Shown here piece by piece: positions 1 through 4,550 of a stretch of DNA of 5,572 bases. This stretch comes from Oscillospiraceae bacterium (lineage in GTDB: Bacteria; Bacillota; Clostridia; Saccharofermentanales; Saccharofermentanaceae), in the NCBI GenBank assembly GCA_902795955.1, contig CADBNJ010000006.1:1-5572 (forward strand). The letters are read 5' to 3'. The notes below the pieces were generated by a model that was not told the origin of the DNA, did no database searches, and saw nothing but the letters and a program-made list of their open reading frames with translations. Each line of letters opens with the position of its first letter. Position 1 is the stretch's first letter. Position numbers and translations under genes: made by a program.

Positions 1-81
1 AAAAGATATTCAAATTGCCAAGATATAATTGTTCAGAAAGGACGAATAAAGCGTACATTCCACTATACATGTCATGTAACC

Positions 82-110
82 TTGCTATAAGATTGAATTT
101 GATGTACAAT
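82..110 (+). promoter_or_regulatory. Candidate promoter P1 of the higBA operon
   Basis: A -35-like TTGCTA (82-87) is followed, after 17 bases, by a -10-like TACAAT (105-110). Transcription would start near 116-118 and leave a leader of about 70 bases before the higB start codon, so this promoter could express both toxin and antitoxin. The -10 element is a good match (five of six), while the -35 is only moderate. An 11-base-pair inverted repeat overlaps the -10 and the start point, a position where a repressor could act. Prediction by eye only. Confidence 0.35.
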
Positions 111-131
111 AAGAACAAAAGTTCTTGTTGT
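106..131. repeat. Inverted repeat / A+T-rich hairpin upstream of higB
   Basis: The arms 106-116 and 121-131 pair over 11 positions (ten Watson-Crick pairs and one T-G wobble) around a four-base AAAA loop; the inner part reads AAGAAC-AAAA-GTTCTT. It could be a regulatory operator, because it overlaps the -10 of candidate promoter P1. It could instead be a weak terminator for a gene to the left. The downstream T run is short and interrupted, so the terminator reading is the weaker one. Confidence 0.45.
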
Positions 132-150
132 TTGACTAGGGATTAGTATT

Positions 151-178
151 GTATACACGATTGACATATACACGTATA
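151..178. promoter_or_regulatory. Candidate HigA operator: TATAC/GTATA half-sites
   Basis: The octamer TATACACG occurs twice, at 152-159 and 167-174. The second copy is half of a dyad TATAC-AC-GTATA (167-178), and the first overlaps the palindrome GTATAC (151-156). HigA antitoxins usually repress their own operon by binding short palindromes near the promoter. These repeats sit 12 to 39 bases ahead of the toxin start and within the spacer of a second promoter-like element. Their role as operator is inferred from position and symmetry. Confidence 0.45.
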
Positions 179-189
179 AGAGGTATAGT
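161..189 (+). promoter_or_regulatory. Candidate promoter P2 abutting the higB start codon
   Basis: A perfect -35 hexamer TTGACA (161-166) and a -10-like TATAGT (184-189) are separated by the optimal 17 bases. This is the best sigma-A-type match near higBA. The -10 ends directly against the ATG at 190, so a transcript would begin near 196, inside higB, without its start codon. If active it would not make full-length toxin but could supply antitoxin mRNA. The match may also be chance in an A+T-rich region that must also carry the higB ribosome binding site (AAGAGG, 178-183). Confidence 0.35.
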
Positions 190-480
190 ATGGGAAGGAT
201 AAAGAGTTTTGCAGACAAAGAGACGATGATGATCTACTTTCAAGACTTTTCGCGCAAACTCCCCGTCAATATTCAGAGAGTTGCACTGCGGAAACTGATA
301 ATGTTAGATAATTCGGCTTGTATAGATGACCTGAGGATTCCTCCTGCAAACCATCTTGAACATCTTAGTGGTGACAGGGAAGGACAATGGAGTATAAGGA
401 TCAACGATCAATATCGAATATGCTTCAGAATTGATGATTCATATTATTATGATGTTGAGATAGTTGATTATCATAAGTGA
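190..480 (+). CDS. higB: HigB-like toxin (RelE/ParE superfamily)
   Basis: This 96-residue protein has the length and layout of HigB toxins, small RelE-fold endoribonucleases that cut mRNA on the translating ribosome. The recognisable core is PPANHLEHL (residues 51-59), the GDREGQ segment (61-66) and the strand motif WSIRINDQYRICF (67-79). It ends in the family-typical acidic YYDVEIVDYH. The N-terminal IKSFADKET also fits the usual family start. The ATG at 190 follows an AAGAGG ribosome binding site by six bases. The antitoxin follows after seven bases, in the toxin-first order typical of higBA. No truncation is seen and the basic and aromatic residues of the family are present. Toxicity is inferred from family membership. 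Confidence 0.93.
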   Translation: MGRIKSFADKETMMIYFQDFSRKLPVNIQRVALRKLIMLDNSACIDDLRIPPANHLEHLSGDREGQWSIRINDQYRICFRIDDSYYYDVEIVDYHK

Positions 481-487
481 GGACAAT

Positions 488-787
488 ATGAACAAGGTTA
501 TTGAAGCACCTTCAGTTGGTGAGATTCTAAGCAAAGAATTTATGATTCCACTGGGATTGTCAGCATATAAGCTGGCTCAGGGGATATTTGTTCCTGTGTC
601 ACGCATTCAGGACATTCTGCATGGAAGAAGGAAGATCACAGCAGATACTTCATTAAGGCTGGCGAAGTATTTTGGCGTATCTGAACTATATTTTCTTAAT
701 ATCCAGAATGACATTGATATACGCCGTTTGAGAAGTGAGATCGCAGATGAACTTGATTCGATAAGACCGTGCACCCGCGTTGTATGA
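488..787 (+). CDS. higA: HigA-like antitoxin, XRE-type helix-turn-helix
   Basis: A 99-residue protein matching HigA antitoxins, which neutralise HigB by direct binding and repress the operon. The family pattern is clear: an N-terminal PSVGEILSKEFMIPLGLSAYKLAQ (residues 8-31), then a helix-turn-helix with recognition segment VPVSRIQDILHGRRKIT (35-51), DTSLRLAKYFG (53-63), and the C-terminal LYFLNIQNDIDIRRLR (67-82). The start was placed at the ATG at 488, which has a TGAGGA ribosome binding site ending five bases upstream and overlapping the higB stop. A TTG at 464 in the same frame lies inside higB and adds eight atypical residues. The protein is of normal length and lacks the long C-terminal extension of chaperone-dependent (TAC-type) HigA proteins. 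Its codons match those of higB. Confidence 0.93.
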   Translation: MNKVIEAPSVGEILSKEFMIPLGLSAYKLAQGIFVPVSRIQDILHGRRKITADTSLRLAKYFGVSELYFLNIQNDIDIRRLRSEIADELDSIRPCTRVV

Positions 788-810
788 TACATTATCAGCA
801 TATGCTCACA

Positions 811-829
811 AGGAGGACTATACCGGATT
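811..829 (+). promoter_or_regulatory. Ribosome binding site of the TPR gene, wide spacing
   Basis: A full AGGAGG (811-816) is present, but the ATG at 830 lies 13 bases downstream, wider than the usual five to nine. An ATT codon at 827 would be ten bases away, and the next in-frame ATG (848) has no site of its own. ATG 830 is therefore kept as the start, possibly with reduced translation efficiency. Confidence 0.6.
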
Positions 830-1735
830 ATGAATAACGATTCCGCAATGAAGGATATCCGTAACTTTTTAGAGAATAACATGAGAGAGGATATGTCTGA
901 AGAACAGATTAACAGTCTTCTCGCAGAATTAATGAAGGATCATAACAATTCTCCGCGCGAGGTGGTCACCGAGAAGAATGCGAAGACCGCTGATGATTTT
1001 ATGGAATTGGCGGGAAGAGCCGACAGTGTTAAGGATGCGCTTAAGTTCGGTCGTAAAGCAATAAAACTGGATCCCGATAATCTGGATGCAGAGCAGCTCG
1101 TGGCTGAATTATCCGCGCTTAATTCGGTTGATCTTGTGAAGAAGCTTGACAGAGCAGTCAAGCACGGCAACGAGGTCATGGCAAAACAGGGTTATATGGA
1201 CAAGGAGTATGAAGGTGAGTTCTGGTTAGTCATTGAGACAAGGCCTTACATGAGAATGAGAAGATCTTATGTTGATGCACTCATCAGATGCGGCATGTTC
1301 GGCAAAGCCATCTCGGAATGTGAGGAACTGTTAAGACTTTGCACTAGCGACAATCTCGGTGTCAGATATACACTTATGCATCTTTATGCTCTGACGGAGC
1401 GGGAAGAGGACGCATTGGCTCTTCACGCGAAGTTCGATAAAGCTAATGAGACTCAGATGCTGCTGCCTTTGTCGATCCTGTACTTTAAGAAGTATGACTT
1501 AAGTGCCGCAGGCAAGTATGCGGATAGGCTGGCACGGGCTAACAAGGATTTCAAGCTTTTCCTCAAGGAACTGAGACTTGGCAAGCTTAAGAAGTATGAG
1601 AAAGAGATGAGCGGGTACGGATACAGACCTAATACAATAGAGGAATTGATCGTGGAATTGAGTGATAATGCTTTCTTATTTGATTCTTCGATATCGTACT
1701 TAATCTGGGTAGAAGACAGGCTCAATTCAAAGTAA
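830..1735 (+). CDS. TPR protein, bacterial ST7-like family
   Basis: A 301-residue, probably cytoplasmic, all-helical protein. Residues about 55-95 look like a TPR helix pair (DDFMELAGRADSVKDALKFGRKAIKLDPDN), followed at 129-142 by the block GEFWLVIETRPYMR. This block is the hallmark of a widespread bacterial family related to the eukaryotic ST7 protein. Further TPR-like helices follow at about 143-205 and 208-260, and the end YGYRPNTIEELIVELSDNAFLFDSS (263-287) also fits the family's C-terminus. No signal peptide or membrane helix is seen. TPR folds usually mediate protein-protein contacts; no enzymatic function is known to me for this family. The gene lies 42 bases after higA with no terminator between, so co-transcription is possible. 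Its stop is one base from the stop of the convergent VanZ-family gene. Confidence 0.85.
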   Translation: MNNDSAMKDIRNFLENNMREDMSEEQINSLLAELMKDHNNSPREVVTEKNAKTADDFMELAGRADSVKDALKFGRKAIKLDPDNLDAEQLVAELSALNSVDLVKKLDRAVKHGNEVMAKQGYMDKEYEGEFWLVIETRPYMRMRRSYVDALIRCGMFGKAISECEELLRLCTSDNLGVRYTLMHLYALTEREEDALALHAKFDKANETQMLLPLSILYFKKYDLSAAGKYADRLARANKDFKLFLKELRLGKLKKYEKEMSGYGYRPNTIEELIVELSDNAFLFDSSISYLIWVEDRLNSK

Positions 1736-1736
1736 G

Positions 1737-2258
1737 CTATCCTCTCCGGCAGCCCGTAAGTCTTGCGAGTGCAAATCCTATAACGCCTCCTTCGGTATTG
1801 CGGATGAGATCATCAAGCTGAAATGTCCCTCTGTGGAGCACCAGCTGGAGTGTCTCGATTGCCAGACTGACGGCAAAGGCGATAATGAGGTTCTGCCACC
1901 ACCTGAGTTCTCTTGTGAACCTGATCTCTTTGAACTGGGGAAGGAGATAACCGAGCGGTACAAAAAGCAGAAGGTTCATGAGTGATGCATGGACAAGAGC
2001 TCCGTAATAGGAATTCTTTATGGCTCTCCAGAAGCTTAGTCTGAATGTGAGTTCAACATTGCCGTGGTTGCCTCTTCCCCCGTAAATGAAGGTCAGATAG
2101 ATCAGAGCTCCTGTGAATATAATGAACATCAGATTGCGTGTCAGCTTGAATATCCAATCACGGCCGGACTTACCGGAGATAAGCCTTGCAGAAGTCAGGA
2201 TAATGATCATTCCTGCAACCAGGATGAGTACTTGTATGAGCTGTGTGTGTATATTCAC
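1737..2258 (-). CDS. VanZ-family integral membrane protein
   Basis: About 173 residues with five probable membrane helices: roughly residues 7-27, 44-61, 86-108, 124-142 and 157-169 (numbered from the TTG at 2261). VanZ-family hallmarks are NLLLFVPLG (96-104) in the third helix, then SLAIETLQLVL (132-142) with the conserved Glu and Gln, the loop RGTFQLDDLIRNTEGG (144-159), and a final glycine-rich helix. The family is named for the VanZ protein of some vancomycin resistance clusters, which gives low-level teicoplanin resistance. Most chromosomal members, like this one with no van genes nearby, have no assigned function. Two starts share one GAGG site: GTG 2258 (eight bases away, preferred) and TTG 2261 (five bases away). 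It converges with the TPR gene and diverges from the membrane-protein gene at 2345. Confidence 0.9.
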   Translation of the reverse strand: MNIHTQLIQVLILVAGMIIILTSARLISGKSGRDWIFKLTRNLMFIIFTGALIYLTFIYGGRGNHGNVELTFRLSFWRAIKNSYYGALVHASLMNLLLFVPLGYLLPQFKEIRFTRELRWWQNLIIAFAVSLAIETLQLVLHRGTFQLDDLIRNTEGGVIGFALARLTGCRRG

Positions 2259-2270
2259 CAATATAACCTC
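2256..2270 (-). promoter_or_regulatory. Ribosome binding site and tandem TTG-GTG start of the VanZ-family gene
   Basis: Read on the minus strand, GAGG (2270-2267) is followed after five bases by TTG (2261-2259) and directly by GTG (2258-2256). GTG is the commoner start codon and has the better spacing of eight bases, so it is preferred. The difference is a single residue. Confidence 0.6.
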
Positions 2271-2275
2271 AATTT

Positions 2276-2300
2276 ATTTTATGTGATGATATCATAAAAT
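2276..2300. repeat. Dyad in the divergent intergenic region
   Basis: ATTTTATG (2276-2283) is repeated inverted as CATAAAAT (2293-2300) around nine bases, and a nested perfect 10-base palindrome ATGATATCAT lies at 2286-2295. The site overlaps the proposed -10 of the VanZ-family gene and lies between two divergent genes, a common place for a repressor or a shared regulator. A+T-rich sequence yields such dyads by chance fairly often. Confidence 0.35.
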
Positions 2301-2313
2301 GTTGTATTATCAA
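2286..2313 (-). promoter_or_regulatory. Candidate promoter of the VanZ-family gene
   Basis: On the minus strand, TTGATA (2313-2308) and TATCAT (2291-2286), each matching five of six consensus bases, are 16 bases apart. Transcription would start near 2279, leaving a leader of about 20 bases that contains the GAGG site. An overlapping alternative is TTGCTT (2320-2315) with TATGAT (2296-2291) at 18 bases. Confidence 0.45.
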
Positions 2314-2333
2314 AAAGCAATATAGATGTGATC

Positions 2334-2347
2334 AGAAGGTGGTAATG
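2334..2347 (+). promoter_or_regulatory. Ribosome binding site deciding the start of the membrane-protein gene
   Basis: AGAAGGTGG (2334-2342) overlaps a possible GTG start at 2339, which makes that GTG unlikely. The AAGG core is five bases from ATG 2345. The GGTGG part is eight bases from a second ATG at 2351. ATG 2345 is chosen; the alternative removes two residues. Confidence 0.5.
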
Positions 2348-2851
2348 AATATGTCATTGTCGAACAGCAATCTGAATTCAGATTATGATATACGTGAGCC
2401 GGCGCCCGGTGAGCGTCTTGTTAAGATCCTTGGGATCATATCTTCCGTTATATTTATAACAGGTGCATTTGTGCCGTATGTCAGGATAAAATTTATGAGC
2501 AATTCGAAGGCCGTGAGTATTTATGACGGTACAAGGTTCTGGGGATTTGTGATACTGCTGTTCGGGGCACTGGCGATATTCCTGGCAGTGGTAAAGCAGT
2601 TCAGCGCATTCTTCGGCATAGGAGGCGTGTGTGCTTTTTTTGCCCTGCACAGGGCGCTGTTCTTCGCGAAAGAAATAACAGCCGATTCCAGCTGGGAGAG
2701 CAGGCTTACCAGAGATCTTATATCATACAGTTACGGTTATTACATGCTATGGATCGGGTCGATCGCCATGGTCGGCGTCGGGATCCTTGCATTCCTTATC
2801 GACCTGAAGCTGTCCAAGGCAAAGGAAGAAGGATCAGACCTCGTCTCTTAA
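2345..2851 (+). CDS. Four-helix integral membrane protein, unknown function
   Basis: A 168-residue protein I do not recognise. After a polar N-terminus (1-26) come four probable membrane helices at about 27-45 (LVKILGIISSVIFITGAFV), 64-83, 87-108 and 132-153, and a short charged tail (KAKEEGSDLVS). The loop between helices 1 and 2 (about 46-63) contains VRIKFMSNSKAVSIYDGTRFWG. A similar short extracytoplasmic segment after helix 1, ending in a Tyr/Asp-Gly turn, is common in small clostridial membrane proteins of unknown role. The loop between helices 3 and 4 is hydrophilic with Trp and several charges. No catalytic motif is visible. The gene is monocistronic in layout: divergent from the VanZ-family gene, with its last 18 bases overlapping the end of rfbA on the other strand. 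Its reading frame is intact. Confidence 0.8.
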   Translation: MNMSLSNSNLNSDYDIREPAPGERLVKILGIISSVIFITGAFVPYVRIKFMSNSKAVSIYDGTRFWGFVILLFGALAIFLAVVKQFSAFFGIGGVCAFFALHRALFFAKEITADSSWESRLTRDLISYSYGYYMLWIGSIAMVGVGILAFLIDLKLSKAKEEGSDLVS

Positions 2852-3715
2852 TTCATTGAGGACACCATACAGGTACTTGCCGTACTGGGTCTGCTTCATC
2901 TTCTCGGCAGCTTCCTCCAGCTCGTCGAGATTGATCCAGTGATTATGGACTGCGATCTCTTCAAGACATCCGATCATCTTGCCGCTTCGCTGCGCCGATC
3001 TGATCTCGCCTGCCGCATTATAGAGGCTGTCAGCAGTCCCGGCGTCGAACCATGAATACTCCTTCTCAAGAGTGATTACGTGCAGCTTGCCTGCCTCCAG
3101 ATACGCATTATTTACAGATGTTATCTCGAGCTCGCCGCGTGCAGAAGGTTCAACCTTCTTGGCGATCTCAATTACGCTGTTGTCGTAGAAGTAAAGACCG
3201 GGAACGATGTAATTCGACTTCGGATTCGAAGGCTTCTCCTCAATGGATATAGCCGTTCCGTTATTATCGAATTCAACAACACCGAAGGGCCTGGGGTCAT
3301 TCACGTAATATCCGAAAATGATCGCTCCCTCAGCGAGTCCCTTGACGGCTGCCCTGAGCTTCTGCCTGAAGGCAGGTCCGTAGAATATATTATCTCCGAG
3401 TGCAAGACAGACGGAATCATCTCCGATGAACTCCTCTCCGATAATGAATGCATCGGCAATACCGCGCTGAACCTTCTGTTCTTTGTAGCTGATATTGATG
3501 CCGTATTTTGATCCGTCACCCAGGAGGCTCTCGAAAGACTTGAGTTCATCCGGAGGTATTATGATAAGGATATCCCTGATGCCGGCGCGCATGAGCGTTG
3601 CTATAGAGTAATAGATCAGCGGTTTGTCATATACCGGAAGAAGCGGTTTGCAAACGGGAAGTGTGATCGGGTGAAGTCTTGTGCCTTTGCCGGCTGCCAG
3701 GATAATGCCTTTCAT
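2834..3715 (-). CDS. rfbA: Glucose-1-phosphate thymidylyltransferase (RmlA/RfbA)
   Basis: A 293-residue full-length enzyme of the sugar nucleotidyltransferase family. It joins dTTP and glucose-1-phosphate to give dTDP-glucose, the first step towards dTDP-L-rhamnose and other deoxysugars for cell-wall polysaccharides, in the cytoplasm. Motifs seen: nucleotide loop LAAGKGTRLHP (6-16), KPLLPVYDKPLIYY (23-36), LLGDGSKYGINISY (64-77), metal-binding LGDNIFYG (106-113), the loop DPRPFGVVEFD (140-150), EEKP (159-162), GLYFYD (173-178), ARGELEIT (192-199) and WFDAGT (222-227) with the second metal aspartate. The first loop has LAAG where many relatives have LAGG, a common variant. ATG 3715 has a GAGGA site six bases upstream. 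No rmlB, rmlC or rmlD lies beside it. It appears to be transcribed alone. Confidence 0.97.
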   Translation of the reverse strand: MKGIILAAGKGTRLHPITLPVCKPLLPVYDKPLIYYSIATLMRAGIRDILIIIPPDELKSFESLLGDGSKYGINISYKEQKVQRGIADAFIIGEEFIGDDSVCLALGDNIFYGPAFRQKLRAAVKGLAEGAIIFGYYVNDPRPFGVVEFDNNGTAISIEEKPSNPKSNYIVPGLYFYDNSVIEIAKKVEPSARGELEITSVNNAYLEAGKLHVITLEKEYSWFDAGTADSLYNAAGEIRSAQRSGKMIGCLEEIAVHNHWINLDELEEAAEKMKQTQYGKYLYGVLNELRDEV

Positions 3716-3743
3716 ATGAGTTCCTCACATAGATTGTAAATAT

Positions 3744-3771
3744 TTGCTGTTTATTTATTATAATTGCTGTT
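3744..3771. repeat. Direct repeat TTGCTGTT around the rfbA promoter
   Basis: The octamer TTGCTGTT occurs at 3744-3751 and again at 3764-3771, exactly 20 bases apart, about two helical turns. The two copies flank the proposed rfbA -10 (3757-3762). The spacing suits a regulator binding one face of the DNA, but the repeat is short and this role is inferred. Confidence 0.35.
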
Positions 3772-3784
3772 AAAGAAAAAGTCA
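3757..3784 (-). promoter_or_regulatory. Candidate rfbA promoter
   Basis: On the minus strand a perfect -10 TATAAT (3762-3757) lies 16 bases after TGACTT (3784-3779), a weak -35 that coincides with the 3' arm of the tRNA terminator. Transcription would start near 3750 and give a leader of about 35 bases with the rfbA GAGGA site. A weak -35 suggests help from an activator or low basal expression. Confidence 0.5.
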
Positions 3785-3809
3785 CGCGTTCTGTTCAAAC
3801 GCGTGACTT
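3776..3809 (-). terminator. Intrinsic terminator of the tRNA-Val gene
   Basis: On the minus strand AAGTCACGCGTT (3809-3798) pairs perfectly with AACGCGTGACTT (3790-3779) around a seven-base loop, giving a 12-base-pair, partly G+C-rich stem. The stem runs into a T tract (3780-3776, then C and TTT). This is a strong Rho-independent terminator ten bases after the tRNA end. It separates tRNA transcription from rfbA. Confidence 0.92.
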
Positions 3810-3818
3810 ATTACATTC

Positions 3819-3895
3819 TGGTGGGCGATACTGGACTCGAACCAGCGACCCCCTGCATGTCAAGCAGATACTCTAACCAGCTGAGCTAACCGCCC
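3819..3895 (-). tRNA. tRNA-Val (anticodon GAC)
   Basis: The 77-base minus-strand sequence folds as a complete cloverleaf. The acceptor arm GGGCGGT pairs with ATCGCCC (one G-T wobble), the D stem is GCTC/GAGT, and the anticodon arm TCTGC-TTGACAT-GCAGG carries GAC (3861-3859). There is a five-base variable loop GGGTC, a T arm GCTGG-TTCGAGT-CCAGT, discriminator A, and an encoded CCA (3821-3819). The anticodon GAC decodes the valine codons GUC and GUU. Leaving out CCA, the gene is 3822-3895. Wobble pairs at the outer ends of the anticodon, D and T stems are within normal range. Confidence 0.97.
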
Positions 3896-3909
3896 GAATG
3901 ACGGGTTGT

Positions 3910-3938
3910 ATTATACTTGATTGTCAGTAAGTTGGCAA
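3910..3938 (-). promoter_or_regulatory. Promoter of tRNA-Val
   Basis: On the minus strand TTGCCA (3938-3933) and a perfect TATAAT (3915-3910) are separated by 17 bases. Transcription would start near 3903, about eight bases before the mature tRNA 5' end. This is the best promoter in the window. It lies between the stop codon of the upstream surface-protein gene and the tRNA. Confidence 0.85.
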
Positions 3939-3954
3939 GAGGGTGAATCTCTTA

Positions 3955-4389
3955 TTACAGCTGATCTGCAGGAACAAACGGCAATTCGATAGGACCGCTT
4001 GAAGTCGGTGCGGCAGGAGCCTTGGTCGAAGGCGAAGCCGGAGACGACGGATCGGCAGGCTTGGGTGTCGGATTTGAGCCGCCGGTGGGTTCTATTACGA
4101 TGACCTCGCCGTCATCTGCTGTCGGGAAAGGCGGATTCACATCAGGATCGGTATTACCGCCGGTCGGCTGTGATGGAAGTGTATTATCCGGCAATGAAGC
4201 TGATGTCTCGCCGCTTCCGCTTGTGGTTGCAGTGGTATCGCCGCTTCCCTGTGTATCTGAAGACGATGTGCTCGTGGGAAGGAGGTCGTCAACCTTGCTG
4301 CAGGACTTGACTGCGAACACGACAACAAGTGCTATTATAAGCACGCCGAGTATTATTGAAGTAATGATTATGGGCTTTTTGCTATCCAT
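3955..4389 (-). CDS. Single-pass surface protein, Ser/Thr/Pro-rich
   Basis: A 144-residue protein of unknown function. A short basic N-terminus (MDSKKP) precedes one strongly hydrophobic helix (7-27, IIITSIILGVLIIALVVVFAV), then KSCSK and an extracytoplasmic tail of low complexity. Residues 38-66 are Ser/Thr/Gly-rich and 68-136 are rich in Pro, Ser, Thr and Ala. The more ordered-looking islands are DDGEVIVIEPTGG (92-104) and the C-terminal GPIELPFVPADQL (132-144). The cysteine at 30 follows VKS, not a lipobox, so an uncleaved membrane anchor is likelier than a lipoprotein. The tail resembles cell-wall-spanning stalks. ATG 4389 follows an AAGGAAGGG site by seven bases. It diverges from the HIRAN gene, and the tRNA-Val promoter begins 17 bases after its stop. 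Confidence 0.82.
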   Translation of the reverse strand: MDSKKPIIITSIILGVLIIALVVVFAVKSCSKVDDLLPTSTSSSDTQGSGDTTATTSGSGETSASLPDNTLPSQPTGGNTDPDVNPPFPTADDGEVIVIEPTGGSNPTPKPADPSSPASPSTKAPAAPTSSGPIELPFVPADQL

Positions 4390-4420
4390 CTTATATCCCT
4401 TCCTTTTTTAGGATCGTCCT

Positions 4421-4429
4421 ATTATATCA
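4421..4429 (-). promoter_or_regulatory. Extended -10 promoter of the surface-protein gene
   Basis: On the minus strand TGATATAAT (4429-4421) is a perfect TATAAT with an upstream TGn extension. No good -35 is present at 17 bases (only a T run), as is usual for extended -10 promoters. The start would fall near 4414, leaving about 25 leader bases with the ribosome binding site. Confidence 0.6.
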
Positions 4430-4466
4430 CGATATGATGTTTTTAAAAATATCTGATTATTTTATC

Positions 4467-4496
4467 TTGTTCGACATTATGTCCCAATAATAGGAT
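4467..4496 (+). promoter_or_regulatory. Candidate promoter and dyad upstream of the HIRAN gene
   Basis: TTGTTC (4467-4472) and TAGGAT (4491-4496) lie 18 bases apart, a modest promoter match. Directly after the -35 is the dyad GACAT-T-ATGTC (4473-4483), an 11-base site where a repressor could block the promoter. Transcription would start near 4503, giving a leader of almost 50 bases. The rest of the 4390-4550 intergenic region shows nothing else I can support. Confidence 0.35.
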
Positions 4497-4550
4497 ATGC
4501 CGGGTGATAGACTATGGGCAGATAACAAATGAACTAAGGAGGACAAGGTC

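Larger units (their letters stand above)
1..189. other. A+T-rich control region upstream of higBA
   Basis: No convincing coding frame is visible here. The stretch is visibly richer in A and T than the genes to its right and is dense in symmetric elements. These are a 13-base dyad TACATG-T-CATGTA (66-78), a larger hairpin-forming inverted repeat (106-131), and TATAC/GTATA half-sites just before the toxin gene. It most likely holds the promoter and operators of the higBA unit, and perhaps the end of a transcription unit to the left of the window. The function of the single elements is inferred. Confidence 0.6.

Noticed and set aside
464..487. Longer higA start at TTG 464
   Set aside because: It lies inside higB, has no ribosome binding site, and adds residues atypical of HigA; ATG 488 has a well-placed site.
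797..806. Palindrome AGCATATGCT between higA and the TPR gene
   Set aside because: It is short, has no loop or T run, and no promoter elements beside it; chance is likely.
488..1735. Toxin-antitoxin-chaperone (TAC) system
   Set aside because: The third gene is TPR/ST7-like rather than SecB-like, and HigA has normal length without the C-terminal chaperone-addiction extension.
1737..2258. Glycopeptide resistance gene vanZ
   Set aside because: Only family membership is seen; no vanA/H/X/R/S genes are near, so resistance cannot be claimed.
3080..3511. 143-codon open frame on the plus strand inside rfbA
   Set aside because: It is a shadow of a clear RmlA gene and has no family features or ribosome binding site.
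3819..3895. tRNA-Val as an integration (att) site of a mobile element
   Set aside because: No integrase and no second copy of the tRNA 3' end is visible in the window.
3937..3953. Hairpin AAGAG...CTCTT after the surface-protein stop as a terminator
   Set aside because: Only five base pairs, no T run, and it overlaps the tRNA promoter -35.
4022..4411. 129-codon plus-strand frame opposite the surface-protein gene
   Set aside because: It arises from the Pro/Ser/Thr-rich codons of the minus-strand gene, which has a good start, membrane anchor and promoter.
4409..4421. Dyad TAGGA-TCG-TCCTA near the surface-protein transcription start
   Set aside because: The stem is only five pairs and is not followed by a T run in a useful direction; at most a weak operator.
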